This document shows positions 13,663-26,631 of a stretch of 64,000 bases of DNA, in pieces. A program made the position numbers and the translations under genes. Numbering within the stretch: the first letter of the stretch is position 1; each line of letters opens with the position of its first letter. The notes beneath the pieces were generated by a model. That model saw nothing but the letters and a program-made list of their open reading frames with translations. It made no database searches and was not told the origin of the DNA. Origin of the DNA: Toxotes chatareus (lineage: Eukaryota; Chordata; Actinopteri; Toxotidae); assembly GCA_016801885.1 (NCBI GenBank), contig CM028902.1, positions 22,845,580 through 22,909,579 of the forward strand, read 5' to 3'.

Positions 13663-16600
13663 TAAAACAGTGAGGGATGTGTAAACAAGTTAGCTACTCA
13701 GGACAGGCAAAGGGTGTGAGGGAGGGAGCTCAGAACAGGAAGTTGATAATAGCCAAGTTGTAATAGTGTCCCTGAGGAAAACTTCATGGAACACGTCCCA
13801 ACCCTCTCCACTTGTTCCCTTCTCTCCTTCTGCCGCTACGAAAAGACTGTAAGTGTAGCTGCGAACAGCACACTGTGAGGACATGTCAGAGATAAAATGC
13901 ACAGGAAGAATCCTTAAAGCCAGATGTAAAGTATAGTTGTGCCAAAGTGGACAGAAAATAGCAGTGGAGCCTACACATGAAGCCTCTGTAGCTACGCCCA
14001 AGGTTAGATTACTCTTTACTGAATAAGCAACTGCCCAAGCATCCAGAGGCCCAAACATGAGAGTCAGTAACATGTTTCTGATTAATATTTTTAATTTTAA
14101 CAAACTATTGCCACAGAAAACCTACAGCTCAGAGCGTCGCTCTGTTAATGACAAACTGAATGTATTAATGACTGCACAGGTCTTCTATTCAGCAGCAAAT
14201 AAAGCACACACCTTCCCACTGTGGCTCTGAATGAACGAATGTAAACGCATTTTCCTTCAGGTATAAAATTTAACAATATGGTTTGATAATGGTTGACACA
14301 CCCACGCAACGCTGCTATTCACAGGTAGAATCCTAATATGAATCAAATCCTACACTGAAAGAACCTAAGACCAAGGACATACACACACACACACACACAG
14401 TACGGTGTGTTGTGTGTCTGTGTCACTCATATACTGATATTTACACAAAAGCTAAAGTTTGTGGTGTTTGTGATAAATATTTTTACTGTATCCAGGTTGT
14501 AGCTGACAACACAAACGAGTGGACAACAGGAAAGACAACGTCACAGCCAAATAAATCACCCTTATCTGTTATTAATTTAATAATCAGCAATCCATTTTTT
14601 TAACTGGATATTTTCCACATCATAAAAGAAAGAAAGAAAGTAACTGAACAAACAGATGATGACAGGGACAGAGAGCAAATGAGCTGTGAGTTCATCCTCA
14701 CAGAGACATGCCAGATTCCCCTCCTCTCCCTCTGACCCTTCAGCTGACCCTGTCTGACCTCACTGTAACTGTCCCTCTATTGTGAAATCACTGGATGATA
14801 GTTTACAGGATTGTAGGATACAAATGCACATGAGCTGTTCCTCCATTGTTAAAATCTTTCAACGTTCACTTTAAAGCTTCATATTTATATTCGCTCACAT
14901 TCAAATACAATGAGATATTCAATGAGAGTCCAGAAGCCTCCACAGACTTTATGCTCACGCCAATAATCCACAGCATTAAAAACAGTAACTGGTTGTAATG
15001 TTGTGGCTGATCCTTGTATATAACATGTGCATCACCGGGCAATCTCTGAGAGAAAGTGAACACAACATTAATTCACAGTGACACAATTTCTAACCCAGCT
15101 GTATAATCTCTGAGCACAGTGACAGTTTCACTGCTACTTAAAATGAGCAGCTCCAGGAATAGGAAGAAATAGAAATGGAAACAGGCGGAAACGGTGGCAA
15201 CCTCTGGTGCTCATAGGAACTATGACGGGAGCAAAGGTGGGAGTTAGGGAGCGTAGCACAAAGAGCGACAAAGTGCACGTCAGGTGGAGGATCACAAGGG
15301 AGACCACTGTCCGTTCCCAGTGTTCCTCAGTTCATTGCCTTCCACAATCTTTCCCTAAACCTAAACAAACTGTGACAGTTCCACAACTGCTTCACCTGAC
15401 AGAGCGCCTCTGCTACCACCAGAAGGAATTCTCATATTTTGACAAAATATAACATTAGGCTCATTAAGCTTCAGGGAAAATGAGCTGTGGCACTACACGC
15501 AACAAAGACCATGTATTTAATGAGTTAGGCACATTTTAAAAAGCATCTGGTAGCTGCATTTATAATGAGATGAGCTGTGTCAGGACTTGTGCACAAGATA
15601 AAAAAATCCAACTCTGGTAGGACTGAATAACCGAACTGAAGCTCCAGAAAATTAAAGCATTGGCCCTTTTTCAAGACAACTGTGGTTCACAGAGTGTGAG
15701 AACATAATCTGCAGCAACAAAACATAAAGCTTTATGGGAATAAGAAAAGCAGTCAGCAGTTCCTCCTGCTCGGACATAACAAAATGAACTGAGCAGAATC
15801 TACAGTCTGGACTGATGCACATTTTCAGCTATTTCTTTTTCTTCTCTTCTTTTCTCAGCTAACACTGGTCCAAAAACAATCTACCATGCAGAAATAATCT
15901 TAAAGTATAAGCTGGGATCAAATTCTTTTTTTTCACTCAATAAAAAGACTTGGACTAGACTGATTTGGATCAAAACACAGCTTGATATGATACAGAATGT
16001 AAAGCTGAAACCTGCTTTGAAGATGCTGCTCTGAAGAAAACATTATCTCAGCATTAACACATGACTCAAAATGTCAAACAGAGCAAACCAGTACTCACAG
16101 TTCCACTCTGTAGCCAGTCTATGAGCGCCTGTGCTGTTTCTGTATGTAACTGTGCTCTCAGGCTGTCTCTGTCCTCCTGGTTGGGTTGGAGCTCCAAGGC
16201 AAGTTTGAGGTCCTCAGCTAACTGCACGACCTGCAGCGGACCAGCGCTGATGGGAGAACCCAGGTCATACATGCTGTTAGAAAACTCCACCGCTGCTGCT
16301 TTGGAACCTGGAGAGTTATCGTGGAGGAGAGGAGAATTACTTATCGCAGAAAGATTATTAATACTATTATTCAAAAACTGAAGCGTGACTGCAACACAAA
16401 ACTAATCTGTTATGTTTATTACCAGCAGATTGAAATGAAGCCCTCAATACCCAGAAAAACAGATTTTAATCAGAGCCATACATCCTCCTGAACATATCCA
16501 AAATGTCCATGTGTCACCTGGATCGTTTCCCTGGCAACCACACACACACTGTAAAGTGCACACACTCTCACACACATCTGGATGCACTCAAATGTCTCTG

Positions 16601-18500
16601 AAAAAACAGCTACACAATACAGTGCCTGCATACAGTAAGTCCAAAGTGAACAAAGGGAACATAATGAAAACAATATTTGCCTGAACAATGTTTGCTAGAT
16701 TATCTATTCACGCCTGTGAATGTGAGCAAATCAAAGGAAAAAGACTTTTTTTTTTAATACTGTATGGCTATTTCAGCAGGCATGGCTATTTTCTCTTTTG
16801 TTATATATTATGTTATATATTTAACAATCGTAATTATTAGACACGTTTTATTATTGTCTGTGGAGACACCTGCAGAATCTGAATATCAGAGGATGAGTTA
16901 GGGTTAGGGTGTGAAACATGGCCTGTGCAGTGACTCGAATGCTGCATTTGGCTGGTTGCAGTGAGATGAACATGCACCCATTCTTCCGTTCGTTTATCCA
17001 TCCACCCATGCGGACTTTAGTGCCAGAGCACAGGGAGGAAAAAATTATTAATGCGCTGTCAACTGCTTCATGACCTCCAGCACAGGTTTAAGACAGCTGC
17101 GGTAGGAGAACAAGTTTCTGTTTGATTTAGCTTTGAGTGGTACTGGAATATATGTTGGCAACACTGTAAACATGGTCTTCATGATACAGTTTGTGTACTT
17201 TGTGCTTTGACAAGTTTATTTTTCAACTGTAACATGTCCTGCTTAGTACATGACATATCTAGATAATTCTCTAAATCACTAATTTAAAGTATCCATATTA
17301 AACTGGATTTATATAGTGCTTTTATCCAAAGAGCTTTGCTGTACACCTCTAGCAGCGAGCTACCATGGACGATGTTAGTGCTTTGTTGTAGTGGTGCCAC
17401 CGGCCTGTAATTCCTTGCGTGCTTCTGTCATCAGTAACGTACTGTGGTGATGATCATGTATCACCATCGTGGCATTTCAGCCTTTGCCTGGCTGTGGTGT
17501 TTGAGCTGTAACTGCTACTCATACATCCCCACTGAACTCAGACGGTTTCTTACAGATTTTATTGTTGAACCTGGTTTAATACATAGTTTTAATGTTGTCA
17601 GCGAACTCGAGTGGTGATGACCGGTGTCCTGGTCCACACACTAAAGTTTTCTCTCTTTCCTGCGAGGGGTTAAAGGGGAGAACTGGGACAACGTCCTGCA
17701 CTCACTGCTCTGCCTGCAGTCAGTAAATGGCAACACTATTTCAGTTACATCAACAACAATACCAGCATCAAAGTCATTAACCAGTGGAGTGCTTCCACTA
17801 CTATTCCCACAAGATGCTTAATCAGAAAGAAAAAAAAACTCTTCATCATGGAATCCAATATGACCAACATATCTACATTCTGTTGATAAGTGGCTCTAAT
17901 TTCCTAGTTACTGATTGGCTGATGTTATCACAAATGGGATTTTTAATGTATTTCTATTTGTGGTCACAGAGAGCCGGCGATGGCAAACTCTGGAGCACTT
18001 GAGATGAGGTCAGCGTGTTTTTGTCAAACAGCAGCGTCTTGATGAGCCTCAGATGTAACAGTGGAATGGGTAAACCCTGTTTCATCCACTTTTGCTGTGA
18101 ATGTGAATGTGAATATTTGGTATGTTTGATTCTGAGGGTGAGATGACGCAGGAGCGGAGGGAACCTAGAGCAATAGATTTTTTTTTGTACATCCAGTATG
18201 ACTTGTGTCTTGATAAAAAGAAGTTATAATTCTTTGGATTATTGAGCCTCTCACTGCTGTTATGGAAGAACATAACAGAGCTCTAAAGTAAAATAAATTG
18301 TAGTATTCTATACCGATCAGACACAACATTAAAACTGGTAACTGGTTATGATGTTGATCGGTGTACACTGAGCATTAGTGTATGTCACTTGCAATACGGA
18401 GAACTGGGACGTAGACGCTGACTTTGTAACGCTTACCTGCAATGATGTCATCCATCTGCTCCAGCGCCGCCTCCAGCATGTGACTGGCCTCCGTTTCCAT
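3347..18500 (-). CDS. ppfibp2: Liprin-beta (PPFIBP2-like), 5' coding part, split gene running off the left edge
   Basis: Liprin-beta is a cytoplasmic scaffold of the LAR-phosphatase-interacting protein family: an N-terminal coiled coil followed by three SAM domains. Only the N-terminal and early coiled-coil part is here, in four minus-strand exons (18437-18500, 16099-16307, 5364-5450, 3347-3460) whose phases agree. The joined product has about 157 residues, starting METEASHMLEAALEQMDDII. Compared from memory, 'ASHMLEAALEQMD' and 'NETYQERLxRLEGDKESL' are closer to vertebrate PPFIBP2 than PPFIBP1 (which has ENDKESL), while 'DWLQS' is PPFIBP1-like, so the paralogue call is likely but not certain. 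The SAM domains must lie outside the window. The gene is divergent from bmal1. Confidence 0.85.
3461..5363 (-). other. Liprin-beta intron
   Basis: Holds short CA-rich tracts (for example 3830-3842) and a pure CA tract (4331-4354). The open frames here are of chance length and show no conserved peptide. Confidence 0.6.
4331..4354. repeat. (CA)n microsatellite
   Basis: About 12 CA units without interruption. Confidence 0.95.
5364..5450 (-). CDS. ppfibp2: Liprin-beta exon starting the coiled coil
   Basis: Acceptor TTCTGTCCAG|GTGAAC and donor CTACAG|GTCAGA bound 87 nt in phase 0 at both ends. It encodes 29 residues containing NNETYQERLLRLEGDKESLV, the diagnostic start of the liprin-beta coiled coil. 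LEGDKES rather than LENDKES favours PPFIBP2. Both the main exon (ending 16099) and the alternative first exon (ending 10679) can splice to it. Confidence 0.9.
5502..5558. repeat. Palindromic repeat copy (CAGCC-CAACATTAAAACC family)
   Basis: Near-inverted halves: AACATTAAAACCAGT, then CAGTTTTAATGCTGTGGCT. The same motif recurs at 14960-15023, 18311-18365, 22594-22636, 29171-29230 and as a half copy at 11927-11956. Confidence 0.7.
6080..6146. repeat. Fragment of a Tc1-like transposon end
   Basis: The run GGGGGAGTGAATACTTTTTG followed by TAAGGACTGTAT resembles the inverted-repeat end seen next to many fish Tc1-like copies (GTGAATACTTTTGCAAGGCACTGT type). No transposase remnant is attached. Confidence 0.4.
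10679..10726 (-). CDS. ppfibp2: Probable alternative first coding exon of the liprin-beta gene
   Basis: On the minus strand an ATG at 10726 opens 16 codons (METPIDFYRHFSWLKK) that end in phase 0 at a strong donor AAG|GTGAGT. An in-frame TAA lies 14 codons upstream (10768-10766), so the ATG is a natural start if a transcript begins here. The next exon (5450 downwards) begins in phase 0 with GTG, so the join is in frame and would give a shorter liprin-beta lacking the first 90 residues. A (CA)n tract (10878-10932) and a purine-rich stretch on this strand lie upstream. I do not recognise the peptide from any isoform I can recall. It could instead be a chance ATG next to a good donor. Confidence 0.55.
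10878..10932. repeat. (GT)n microsatellite, about 27 units
   Basis: Uninterrupted GT/TG run. It lies about 150 nt upstream of the alternative liprin ATG and would be in its promoter or 5' untranslated region. The valine/cysteine-rich open frames across it are artefacts. Confidence 0.97.
13632..13660. repeat. (GA)n microsatellite
   Basis: About 14 perfect GA units. Confidence 0.95.
14960..15023. repeat. Palindromic repeat copy
   Basis: CCACAGCATTAAAAACAGT and GTAATGTTGTGGCTGAT form near-inverted halves around AACTGG. Same family as 5502-5558. Confidence 0.7.
16099..16307 (-). CDS. ppfibp2: Liprin-beta exon 2 of the coding region
   Basis: The acceptor CTCCAG|GTTCC and donor ACT|GTGAGT bound 209 nt, phase 1 in and phase 0 out. 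It encodes 69 residues after the split glycine, including SNSMYDLGSPIS, VVQLAEDLKLALEL and ALIDWLQSGT. The pattern 'hxLxEDLxxxLE...(A)xxWLQS' matches the region between the N-terminal peptide and the coiled coil in both vertebrate liprin-betas. No stop or frameshift is seen. Confidence 0.87.
16308..18436 (-). other. Liprin-beta intron between coding exons 1 and 2
   Basis: One palindromic repeat copy (18311-18365). No exon-like sequence was recognised. Confidence 0.55.
18311..18365. repeat. Palindromic repeat copy
   Basis: ACCGATCAGACACAACATTA leads into AAACTGGTAACTGGTTATG and ATGTTGATCGGTGTA, so the outer ends ACCGATCA and TGATCGGT-like sequence pair. Same family as 5502-5558. Confidence 0.7.
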
Positions 18501-18541
18501 GGTGATGGCGGGAAGCATCAGAACTCAGGTTTTCTGACGTG
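18437..18541 (-). CDS. ppfibp2: Liprin-beta exon with main start codon (ATG at 18500)
   Basis: On the minus strand the acceptor (polypyrimidine tract then TTTTCTACAG, cut at 18542/18541) opens an exon with about 40 nt of 5' untranslated sequence. The start codon is at 18500-18498 in a good Kozak setting (CATCACCATGG). It encodes 21 residues, METEASHMLEAALEQMDDII plus A, and ends in phase 1 at GCAG|GTAAGC. The motif LEAALEQMD.II is the conserved liprin-beta N-terminus. The coding part is 18437-18500. Confidence 0.88.
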
Positions 18542-20200
18542 CTGTAGAAAATGAAAAGGAAAAGAAAAATTGTGTTTATCAGAAACTTACTCTGTATTTT
18601 CAGTTTATAAACGGTCTAGTATGAAAAAAGTGTTGACAGTTCAAACAAAAACAAGATAGACACAAGAGAATGTCTAACATCTGGAAGCATGAGGATGGCA
18701 CACTCATAACCAGCATGGAGACACAACAAAGCAGCTGTGGATGCTCTAACCAGCTCTAATCAGTTCAGGATAATGTGTCTCATTTGCTTGGCAACTTCGT
18801 ATGGGCTTTGAAAATCAAATTCTCAGAAACAAAGACACAAATATACATATAAACCTCTGGGATTACGCCTTTTTATCTTTCTTCTAGTTTTGAAGTTTTT
18901 TGGTACAAGAAGACATGTTAAGATTAAGTAGTTCAGACAATGAACAAACTGTCTAAAACCTCCACTAACGTTCATCTCCACAGATAATAATCCTATTTTT
19001 TATAATTAAAAAAATATAGCGAAATTAAAAAATTTAAAAAAAAATAGCGAAAACAATGATATGATCATTGATCAGTTACCAGTAGAAGCAAGTGTTAAAT
19101 TTTACATTTGCTGCTGCAGTTGCTCCTGGTCACCAACAGAGGTCCAAGAAGTTCACTGACCTCCAAATATCTTCTGTCAGGCTTTTTGCTAAACTCTGAG
19201 GGTTTTCTCTCTGATATGTCAGTCATTCTTTTTTTATCTTACATATATGCATGTAACCTACACATGCACATTAGTCTTGGAAGACCTCTGCTGCAAGCAA
19301 AAAATGAAGTCTACATGTAGCCAGTGGCAATTACACACAGACACACACTTCTTATTCTTCAGAGCAGGACTGATTTTCCGTCCCTCATCACCGCCTCTGG
19401 CTGCCCCTCCATCTCCCACCATCCTTGTTTCTTGCTCTCCACCCTGCCCATCCTCCTTGCTGTCATCCCTTCTTTGCCCAGCACTCATCCCTTTTCTGTC
19501 ATCTCTCCTTCGAGGCTCTCATCCCTCTGTCAGGCTGTCACAGTGACTTATAGACAAACAGACATCAACATGCAGAAATCACAGGGAGGGACAGTAACGT
19601 AATCTACTGACGCCTTAAGAGAATAAGCCCCCTACAGAGCAGCTTAATGCTCATCTACATTAGCACTAACTCGTGACAGCTGACAATCTGCATACAACAC
19701 AGTCAATGGACTTACAGTAACATGCTGTCATTACAATTCTGGTGCCGTCACGATTCTCCCATTTTTTCAGAGCATGCGTCTTCCCCTGTGATGAATGTGT
19801 GCGTGCGGATAAAGATGTGTGTTTGTTAATAATTATAAATGACTCTAAATTAGTCCTGTTGAGACAAAGGGTGACAGCACCATTCAGACACATGACAGAG
19901 TGACTCTGTTCAACGGCTCTGTGACAACTGTTGACCTCAACAGAACAATGTCTTTGTCTTTGCCTGTGTGTGTGTGTGTGTATTTTTGAGAAAGTTAGTG
20001 TGTGTAAGTGAGGAAACAGTAGGTTTTAAATGACTGTGTGTTTCACTGTGACACTGCATGTATGTGAAGGTGCTGATATAGAGATTATTATGCTGTTCCA
20101 GCACAGAGCTGACAAGACAAACTGTAACAAGCAACAATCCCCTTCACTGTCTCCCATATTAGACAATCTGTACAACTGCTGTGTGTGTGTGGAAATGGGT

Positions 20201-20221
20201 TTGTGTGTGTGTGTGTGTGTT
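20201..20221. repeat. (GT)n microsatellite
   Basis: About 10 TG units, followed by a short GA run at 20238-20252. Confidence 0.9.
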
Positions 20222-21820
20222 TGAGGGAAGGACAGTGAGAGAGAGAGAGAGAAACGAATGAATGGTAAGGGTGTGTCTGTGTGTGTGAGGTTCTCTGTGT
20301 CTCCTTGCGATCTTGGATTATTCCTTGGAACAGAAATATCTCATAATGAAACTTTCACACACTGACTGAGGAGCCACACTCTGACTTTTACTATAATGCT
20401 TTGATGCCATGTGTTATTTGAGTGGAGAATAAAAGATTTTGCAACCATGTTTGCAACACAAATATGAAAATGTTATTTTCATATTTAAATAATATGAAAA
20501 AAATAATGTATATTTTCTTAACTTCTGCTTAATGCAGCTTTTCAAGTAAGGTTTTTCAATGCACAATAAAAATATATTTTTATTTATTACAGAGTAAAAG
20601 AACAAGTAAGTTAGAATGTAGACTCATTCACATTCCTCCTCGAAAATCACATTGTTTGTGATCCCTCATTTCTCATTCATGTCTCGGTTGTTGTAAAGAA
20701 ACAACTTTTCCAAGAGTCACATACTCCAGAAAAACTAGTTTGTCAAACATGACAATGTGTGACCTGTTTCTTACAGCTACGCCCGCCTCAGTGTTGACAG
20801 CTCTCTCTGCTCAGTCAAAAGGGAAGGTGGTGCACTGCAGGCTGTAAGGTAAGAGGGCGGTGACAACACCGCTGTCATGGAAAGTGACGTTTTTAAAAAA
20901 CACTTGAATTGCACAACTCGGAAAAATTAAATTAAAAAAATGAAAAACATGTTTGAAAGGGCATTTTAAAATAAAATATATAATAATCTATAATCAAACA
21001 AAAGGGACATCCAATAAAATTCTTGTTATTCTTCAAATTGCTTGTTCATTTATATTTTACACAATATGACTATGTGATAGTATCATTTTTGTTTATTTAA
21101 TATTAAATATTTAGTGGTTCCACAGGATACTGGGTAATTACAACAATGGTTTGGATTACATTTCTCAAAAGGACTAACATGCAAACAATGAGGAATAAAA
21201 TTACTTATGAGACTGTTCTCCTTTAAAAAACTTTGATATAGTAACGTAGTGTCTCGTGCTGGACTTCTGTTGGAATGGTTTGCTCAGTCAGCCAGTGTTT
21301 AAACACTCAGTACACTTCTCCTGCCCTATTATCCCTGAACGTGTTGTGTGATAAAATCAACATCTGCTCCGTTCCTGTAAGCACAGGATTATATCAAGAG
21401 ATCTGTTCCATCTACAGCACCTGTATGTGGGAACAGAAAACAAAGTGTGTCCCCTGCTGCAGTCCAAACTTATTCCTCCTATGTTCTCTACTCTCTGTCC
21501 AACGACGACACACAGAGATCCCGGCATGAGAGAGAAACGGAGACAAGGAGGGGAAAGAGAGGGAGGAAACGAGTGGACGGGGTGGTGTGATTAGGTAGTG
21601 CGTTTATGTGCTAAACTGTCCACAGCTGACACCAAGTGTGCCTCCAAAAGCTATGGCTGTCTCACTGTCTGGCATCCAAGTGGCTGTGCTGTTATCGCTG
21701 TAATGATTAGCACCACCAGGACCATTGCAAAGGCCTCCATATATTACTGTCATCCAGCTCTGCTCTCCATCAATCACTGCTTTACACGGCTCCTGCTGCT
21801 CTTCACATCAACAAGCTGAG

Positions 21821-21881
21821 AATTTTGTCAGCAACTACAGGGGTTTAATGAAACGTCCACGAGCAATTTTGTCAGCAACTA
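21821..21881 (+). repeat. Short local direct duplication
   Basis: AATTTTGTCAGCAACTA occurs at 21821-21837 and again at 21865-21881, 44 nt apart. Confidence 0.8.
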
Positions 21882-22593
21882 TCTAATCTAATCGAAACAA
21901 CAGTAGTAGTACAACACGTTCCTGCTGCTGCTCTAAATGAGGTTGATGGAGGCAATGAGAATTAACCACAACAGTAAAGTTATGGTCCATAAAACCAAAA
22001 CAGTGTGCTGGAAGACACTAAAAGGCTACAGGTACAGCATGGCCCATGGCACTACCACAATTTATGTTTTGATTTCCATTGGAATCAACCACGATAAATA
22101 TGGACACACACGTGATAAAGCAAAATGCTTTGGACAAAAGCATCTACCCAAAATGATTTTAGGCTCTACTACTTGGATGTCTTTTGAGAGACACATAAAG
22201 TCTACTGTCCAGGGTTGGGACATCACTTATTGAGCCATCACATTAATATCGTGTCACACCTTTCCTCACTGTTAAAAGACACCAGCATCTACTGGGATGA
22301 CTATACACAAACTGCAGTATGTGCTTTGTTAAGACCACAAGACCACATGCGTAACTTTTTTTTTTTTTTTTTACTTAGAAAGATTATTTCTCTATAAGTG
22401 GGCTACTTTCTCCTCAGGCTCACTACCAGCCCACACACATGGACACAGGACACAGAGAAAAGCTATAAAAAGCATCATCTTAGAGCAAAGTCTATGGGCT
22501 TGAACTCAACTCTGGTTAGATTATCTTTTCTAGTGTATGACCGTGGGTAGTGTGTGATCTGTGAACCGTGGCTGATGCATAGCTGCTAGGAAT

Positions 22594-22636
22594 ATACACT
22601 GATCAGCTACAACATTATACAACAGTTGTGGCTGTA
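22594..22636. repeat. Palindromic repeat copy, collapsed
   Basis: ATACACTGATCAGCTACAAC, then ATTATACAACAGTTGTGGCTGT: the loop side is shortened compared with other copies. A microsatellite abuts it. Confidence 0.6.
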
Positions 22637-22645
22637 CACACACAC

Positions 22646-22707
<62 letters not shown>

Positions 22708-22708
22708 C
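22636..22708. repeat. Compound (CA)n(TA)n(CA)n microsatellite
   Basis: CA units, then about 20 TA units, then CA units. It starts at the end of a palindromic repeat copy, suggesting expansion from the element's end. Confidence 0.95.
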
Positions 22709-25700
22709 CCATGTTGAAGTGCTCTGCTCTTTGTTGTCTTTGTCCTGTCATTTGATTCAGCTCCGCTTTGCTCTCTAAAGGAAATACAGCTCTGGTTTCC
22801 GCGCTCTCTTTATATTATCAGATTTCTTTCCTGTTGACTGTGATCTGTGTTATACTTTAGTCAGTCCAGTTGACTTCTGCTCTCATTTCTGTTCGGTAAT
22901 CTATTTTGCCCTCAGAGCGAGGGTAATGAACCATAACACAAAACAACACATGACTTCCAGTCAATGATCATGAGGGTAACAGACATCAATGTGAGCATTC
23001 AAACATCACTTCACAGCTTTTTTTCTTTCCTTTAAAAGGTCCCACAGTTGTCATCCTCTTCATGTTATTTAAGATAATGTGTATAATAAGTTGAAATGGG
23101 TATGAAATGGAACAAATCCATACATAAAAAGTTGGGTAAACTGAGGTAAGGTAACCCATTAACGCAGCTCAGACAAGAATGATGTGAGCTGAGATCACAA
23201 TGACTTGGTCTTTCTGTGTCTATGAACTAGTGTGCCAATGACAAGAGTCACAGGAGGGGTAGAGAAACAACAAACAGACCAGAGGAGTCATATTATATCA
23301 CTGCACAGTACTGTACTCTCTACTAAACACACGCACTTAAAATAAAATATTCTAATGCCCAATGTTTCCCAAAATATAATTTCAGCGGTGAACCCTTGTC
23401 ACAAGAGTTTTGTTGTCCTTGATTTTAATTGTGCAATGAGGACATCAATCTTCTGTGTGTGGAAATAACCACACAGGTGCTGGGAAAACTTCACTGTAAC
23501 CTATAACGATCCCTTGGTATTTTATTTCTCAGAAGACCCATTATTCATTTCACATTAATTACAGTCAGGCACTTTTTGACTAACGAAACGAATGACCCCT
23601 GAAACACACACGTACACTTTAACCTGGAGCAGCAGACTAAAGGGCTTCTGTTGTTACAGAATACACACACTGACACCTGAGGGGTGTCTGGTACAACCAC
23701 ATTCTTGTAATGTCAGTTGCTGAGTAGGTTGACAACAGTCAGCAATATAACAACATGTCCAGGGGCACTAAGAGCAAAGATCAGTAGATTAAGCCTGTGA
23801 AAGAGCTACCTGTGGATTATTGTGCAGACAATAAGTCTGAATGGACAAAAGCTAGTGTAATGAATGGTCTCCAAGTTAAACCTATTAGTATATTAAATGG
23901 CATTTAACTCATGTAGAGTCTTAGACTTTGGCTCTGGGTTGTAATGATTACCAGCATTAAGATATTAAAACATTATGCATCTAAATGTACTGTGAGAAAA
24001 AAAAAAAAACAGATACACAGTGGAAGAAAGCTGAGCCAAAGGAAAGACAAGATAAACTATAAAGTGGTAGATTTCACCCACAGGGCAGAGCTCTTCAAAG
24101 GCAAACAGCCCAGCAGATATGAGCTGACAATGAGAGGACTGATGTACGACACTTAGCCTCTGGACTATTAACATAAGCATATTATTTAATACGAATCATC
24201 AAGCTGATTTACTGTAATCAGAAGAGGATGGAGACACACAGACACACACAGCTGGGCTGTATGTCAGAGAAACACACTCATTTCACATCAGCCACCATTC
24301 ATTGAGTCAGTGAAGCTCCAGAGAGCCTCTGCTGAAGATAATACTGTGGCAGGCTGCTAATTCAGTACAGATTGTATTTACTTTGGATATACTGTTTTAT
24401 TGGTGGACATGTAGACCAAAAATAATCTTACATTTAAAAAAAAAAAAAAAAATGAAAGGGGCTGCATTGTTGGTGGTGTGTTGTTTTAGGTGCAAGTGAG
24501 GTGATGAAATACAATCCACAAGATCTGAAGCGTTATCAGATGCCAAAACGCTGCACCGTGGTTTCAAATATTCTGAGGAACGATTTCAGAAATCTGGAAA
24601 GTTACCACAGCGATTTCATCTTCTGTCACAAAGATCGTGAGGTAAACAGCAGAAATATTTTACTAAGGAATCTACCAGGAATTAGCACTCGCTAATAACT
24701 GACCGGCCAATGCAGCAACCACCCAGATAACCAAAAGAGGGAGGTGATGTCAGTCTGGTCAATCAGTCAGAAAACAGTGAAAATGACCCTCACAGGTTCC
24801 CGTAGCCCGAGCTGACTGCTTCAAATCAAGTCATTTTGTCTAACCAACAGTCTAAAACCTAAAGTGTTATCAAACAGAGAGACAAGCAGAAAATCCTCAC
24901 GCGTGAGAAGCGGGAAGCAGAGTGTTTTTTTTATTTTTATTGGACAATGAATCCAAAATCAGACTTATTGCTGATTTTATGTTAAATGACCAATTGATTA
25001 ATCCCCTGCAGCACTAACTTCCACATGTGGAAAAGTAAAATATCCTGAAGGAGAAACTCTCAACAGAAACTCTTTTCCCCCTTTATTATTTGATCTAAAA
25101 TCTGAACAGCCATCCTGATTTGCAAAGTACAATAAGCATTCAACGTCATAATCTGCAGAGAAGTGTTAACACAGATGCTAGTCCTTGTGTAAGGTCTAAT
25201 CGAGCACTATAGTCAACAGACGACAGTGTGAGCTCCATGTTTTCAGTGTTCAGATTATTGTTCCATTGACAATGTGACACATTTTGTACCCGTTCGTTTA
25301 AAATGTAGATGCTACACTAGAGCCCAAAGAACCATTAAAATATATTATTTCCTTAATTATTATTATTATTATAAATATGTAGTTGTACTGTATTTTTCTT
25401 ATCCTTTTCCTTTTATCTCCTACTTACATCTGATGTAAAATATATGATGTTGTTTAATAATAGTATGAATTTGCACATGGTATTTTTATTTCATTTTATT
25501 TTTTTTACTTTTTCCTGCAAATCTCAGGGTGAGCTCACTGAACCCTGCATTCCTGATTATAACAGAATGGGAAATTTTAGGGATGTGAGGCAGTGAACCA
25601 GTAAAAGCTGAGATGTACGAGAGGAAAATGTTCCATCTGCAGTTTGTTTTCTAACTCGCCTGACGGGAACAGAAGGTTGGGAACATTATTCCAGTGTGTT

Positions 25701-26631
25701 CACATGTATACAGAAGCTGGCCAAGACATTTGGATGTGCATACATTACACATGCAAATGACTACATCTCCGCAAAAAGTATTTACCGTTATATAAGAGTA
25801 TCAAGCTCAAGCAAAGAGCTAACCTTCAGTGACCGAAACCAGGCTTTCACTCACTGATGAAAGGTCATGACACAGATATTTCTTCAGACCTAATCAGTAA
25901 CACAGGCAGAGAGTCAGGGGTCTTCATGTTAAAGATTAAGCGAGTCTACCTGTCAAACATCGACAGAAAGCTGTCACCGTTTTGTAAAGTGGGAAAACCT
26001 CAGTGTTTGAAATTCCGCCATCACCAAAACCTTAACATGGGTCAGTTACTGGGATGAACCTGTGAGAGCAGGAAATGCCAACATGCGATGTGAACCAACC
26101 TGTACGCGAGGACGAGGGGTTAAACATTAACACAGAAAAACACAAAAACAACAGAAACACACACATTTACAGACACAGAGGGGGGTGTGGGTGAGTTTGC
26201 TGTTCCTCCTCATTTCACTTAGCCTGTTTGGATTAGTGTCACCAGCTAGAGGCCAGACCTGAGCCCCCAAGGCCCTCCTGTCACACAGGGTAAATACAAC
26301 TGTGTGCGTGCGTGCGTGTGTGTGTCTGTGTGTCTGTGTGTGTGTGTCTGTGAGCGGAGCCAAGCCAACAAGAAACAACAGATTCTTCACCAATTGACAT
26401 CAATGCGACGGGACCACTGACATTTAAGATGAGGATGTTCCCTGTTCTGTCCTTTAGCTCAGCCAGAAAATCTACCTCTCTCACTCTGTGTCTCGCTGTC
26501 TCTCCCTCTGTCTCTCTCTCTCTCTCACTTCTTCAGTTGTGGTTTTTGAAGCATTGTTTCCTAACGTCTTCCACCACTTGGCCATTTTGGTAGTCAAGCT
26601 ATTGGTGCTGCTGCTGACAATAAAATTAGAG

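Larger units (their letters stand above)
10727..16098 (-). other. Liprin-beta intron upstream of the alternative first exon
   Basis: Contains the (GT)n tract at 10878-10932, a plus-strand pyrimidine-rich block (about 11000-11280 and 11390-11430), a half copy of the palindromic repeat (11927-11956), GGGA repeats (13097-13114), a (GA)n tract (13632-13660), a CA tract (14381-14399) and a full palindromic repeat copy (14960-15023). No conserved peptide was seen. Confidence 0.55.

Noticed and set aside
16895..16910. TTAGGGTTAGGG as an interstitial telomere repeat
   Set aside because: Only two units; expected by chance in a window of this size.
22530..22751. Minus-strand open frame with an Ile-Tyr repeat
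   Set aside because: Translation of the TA microsatellite.
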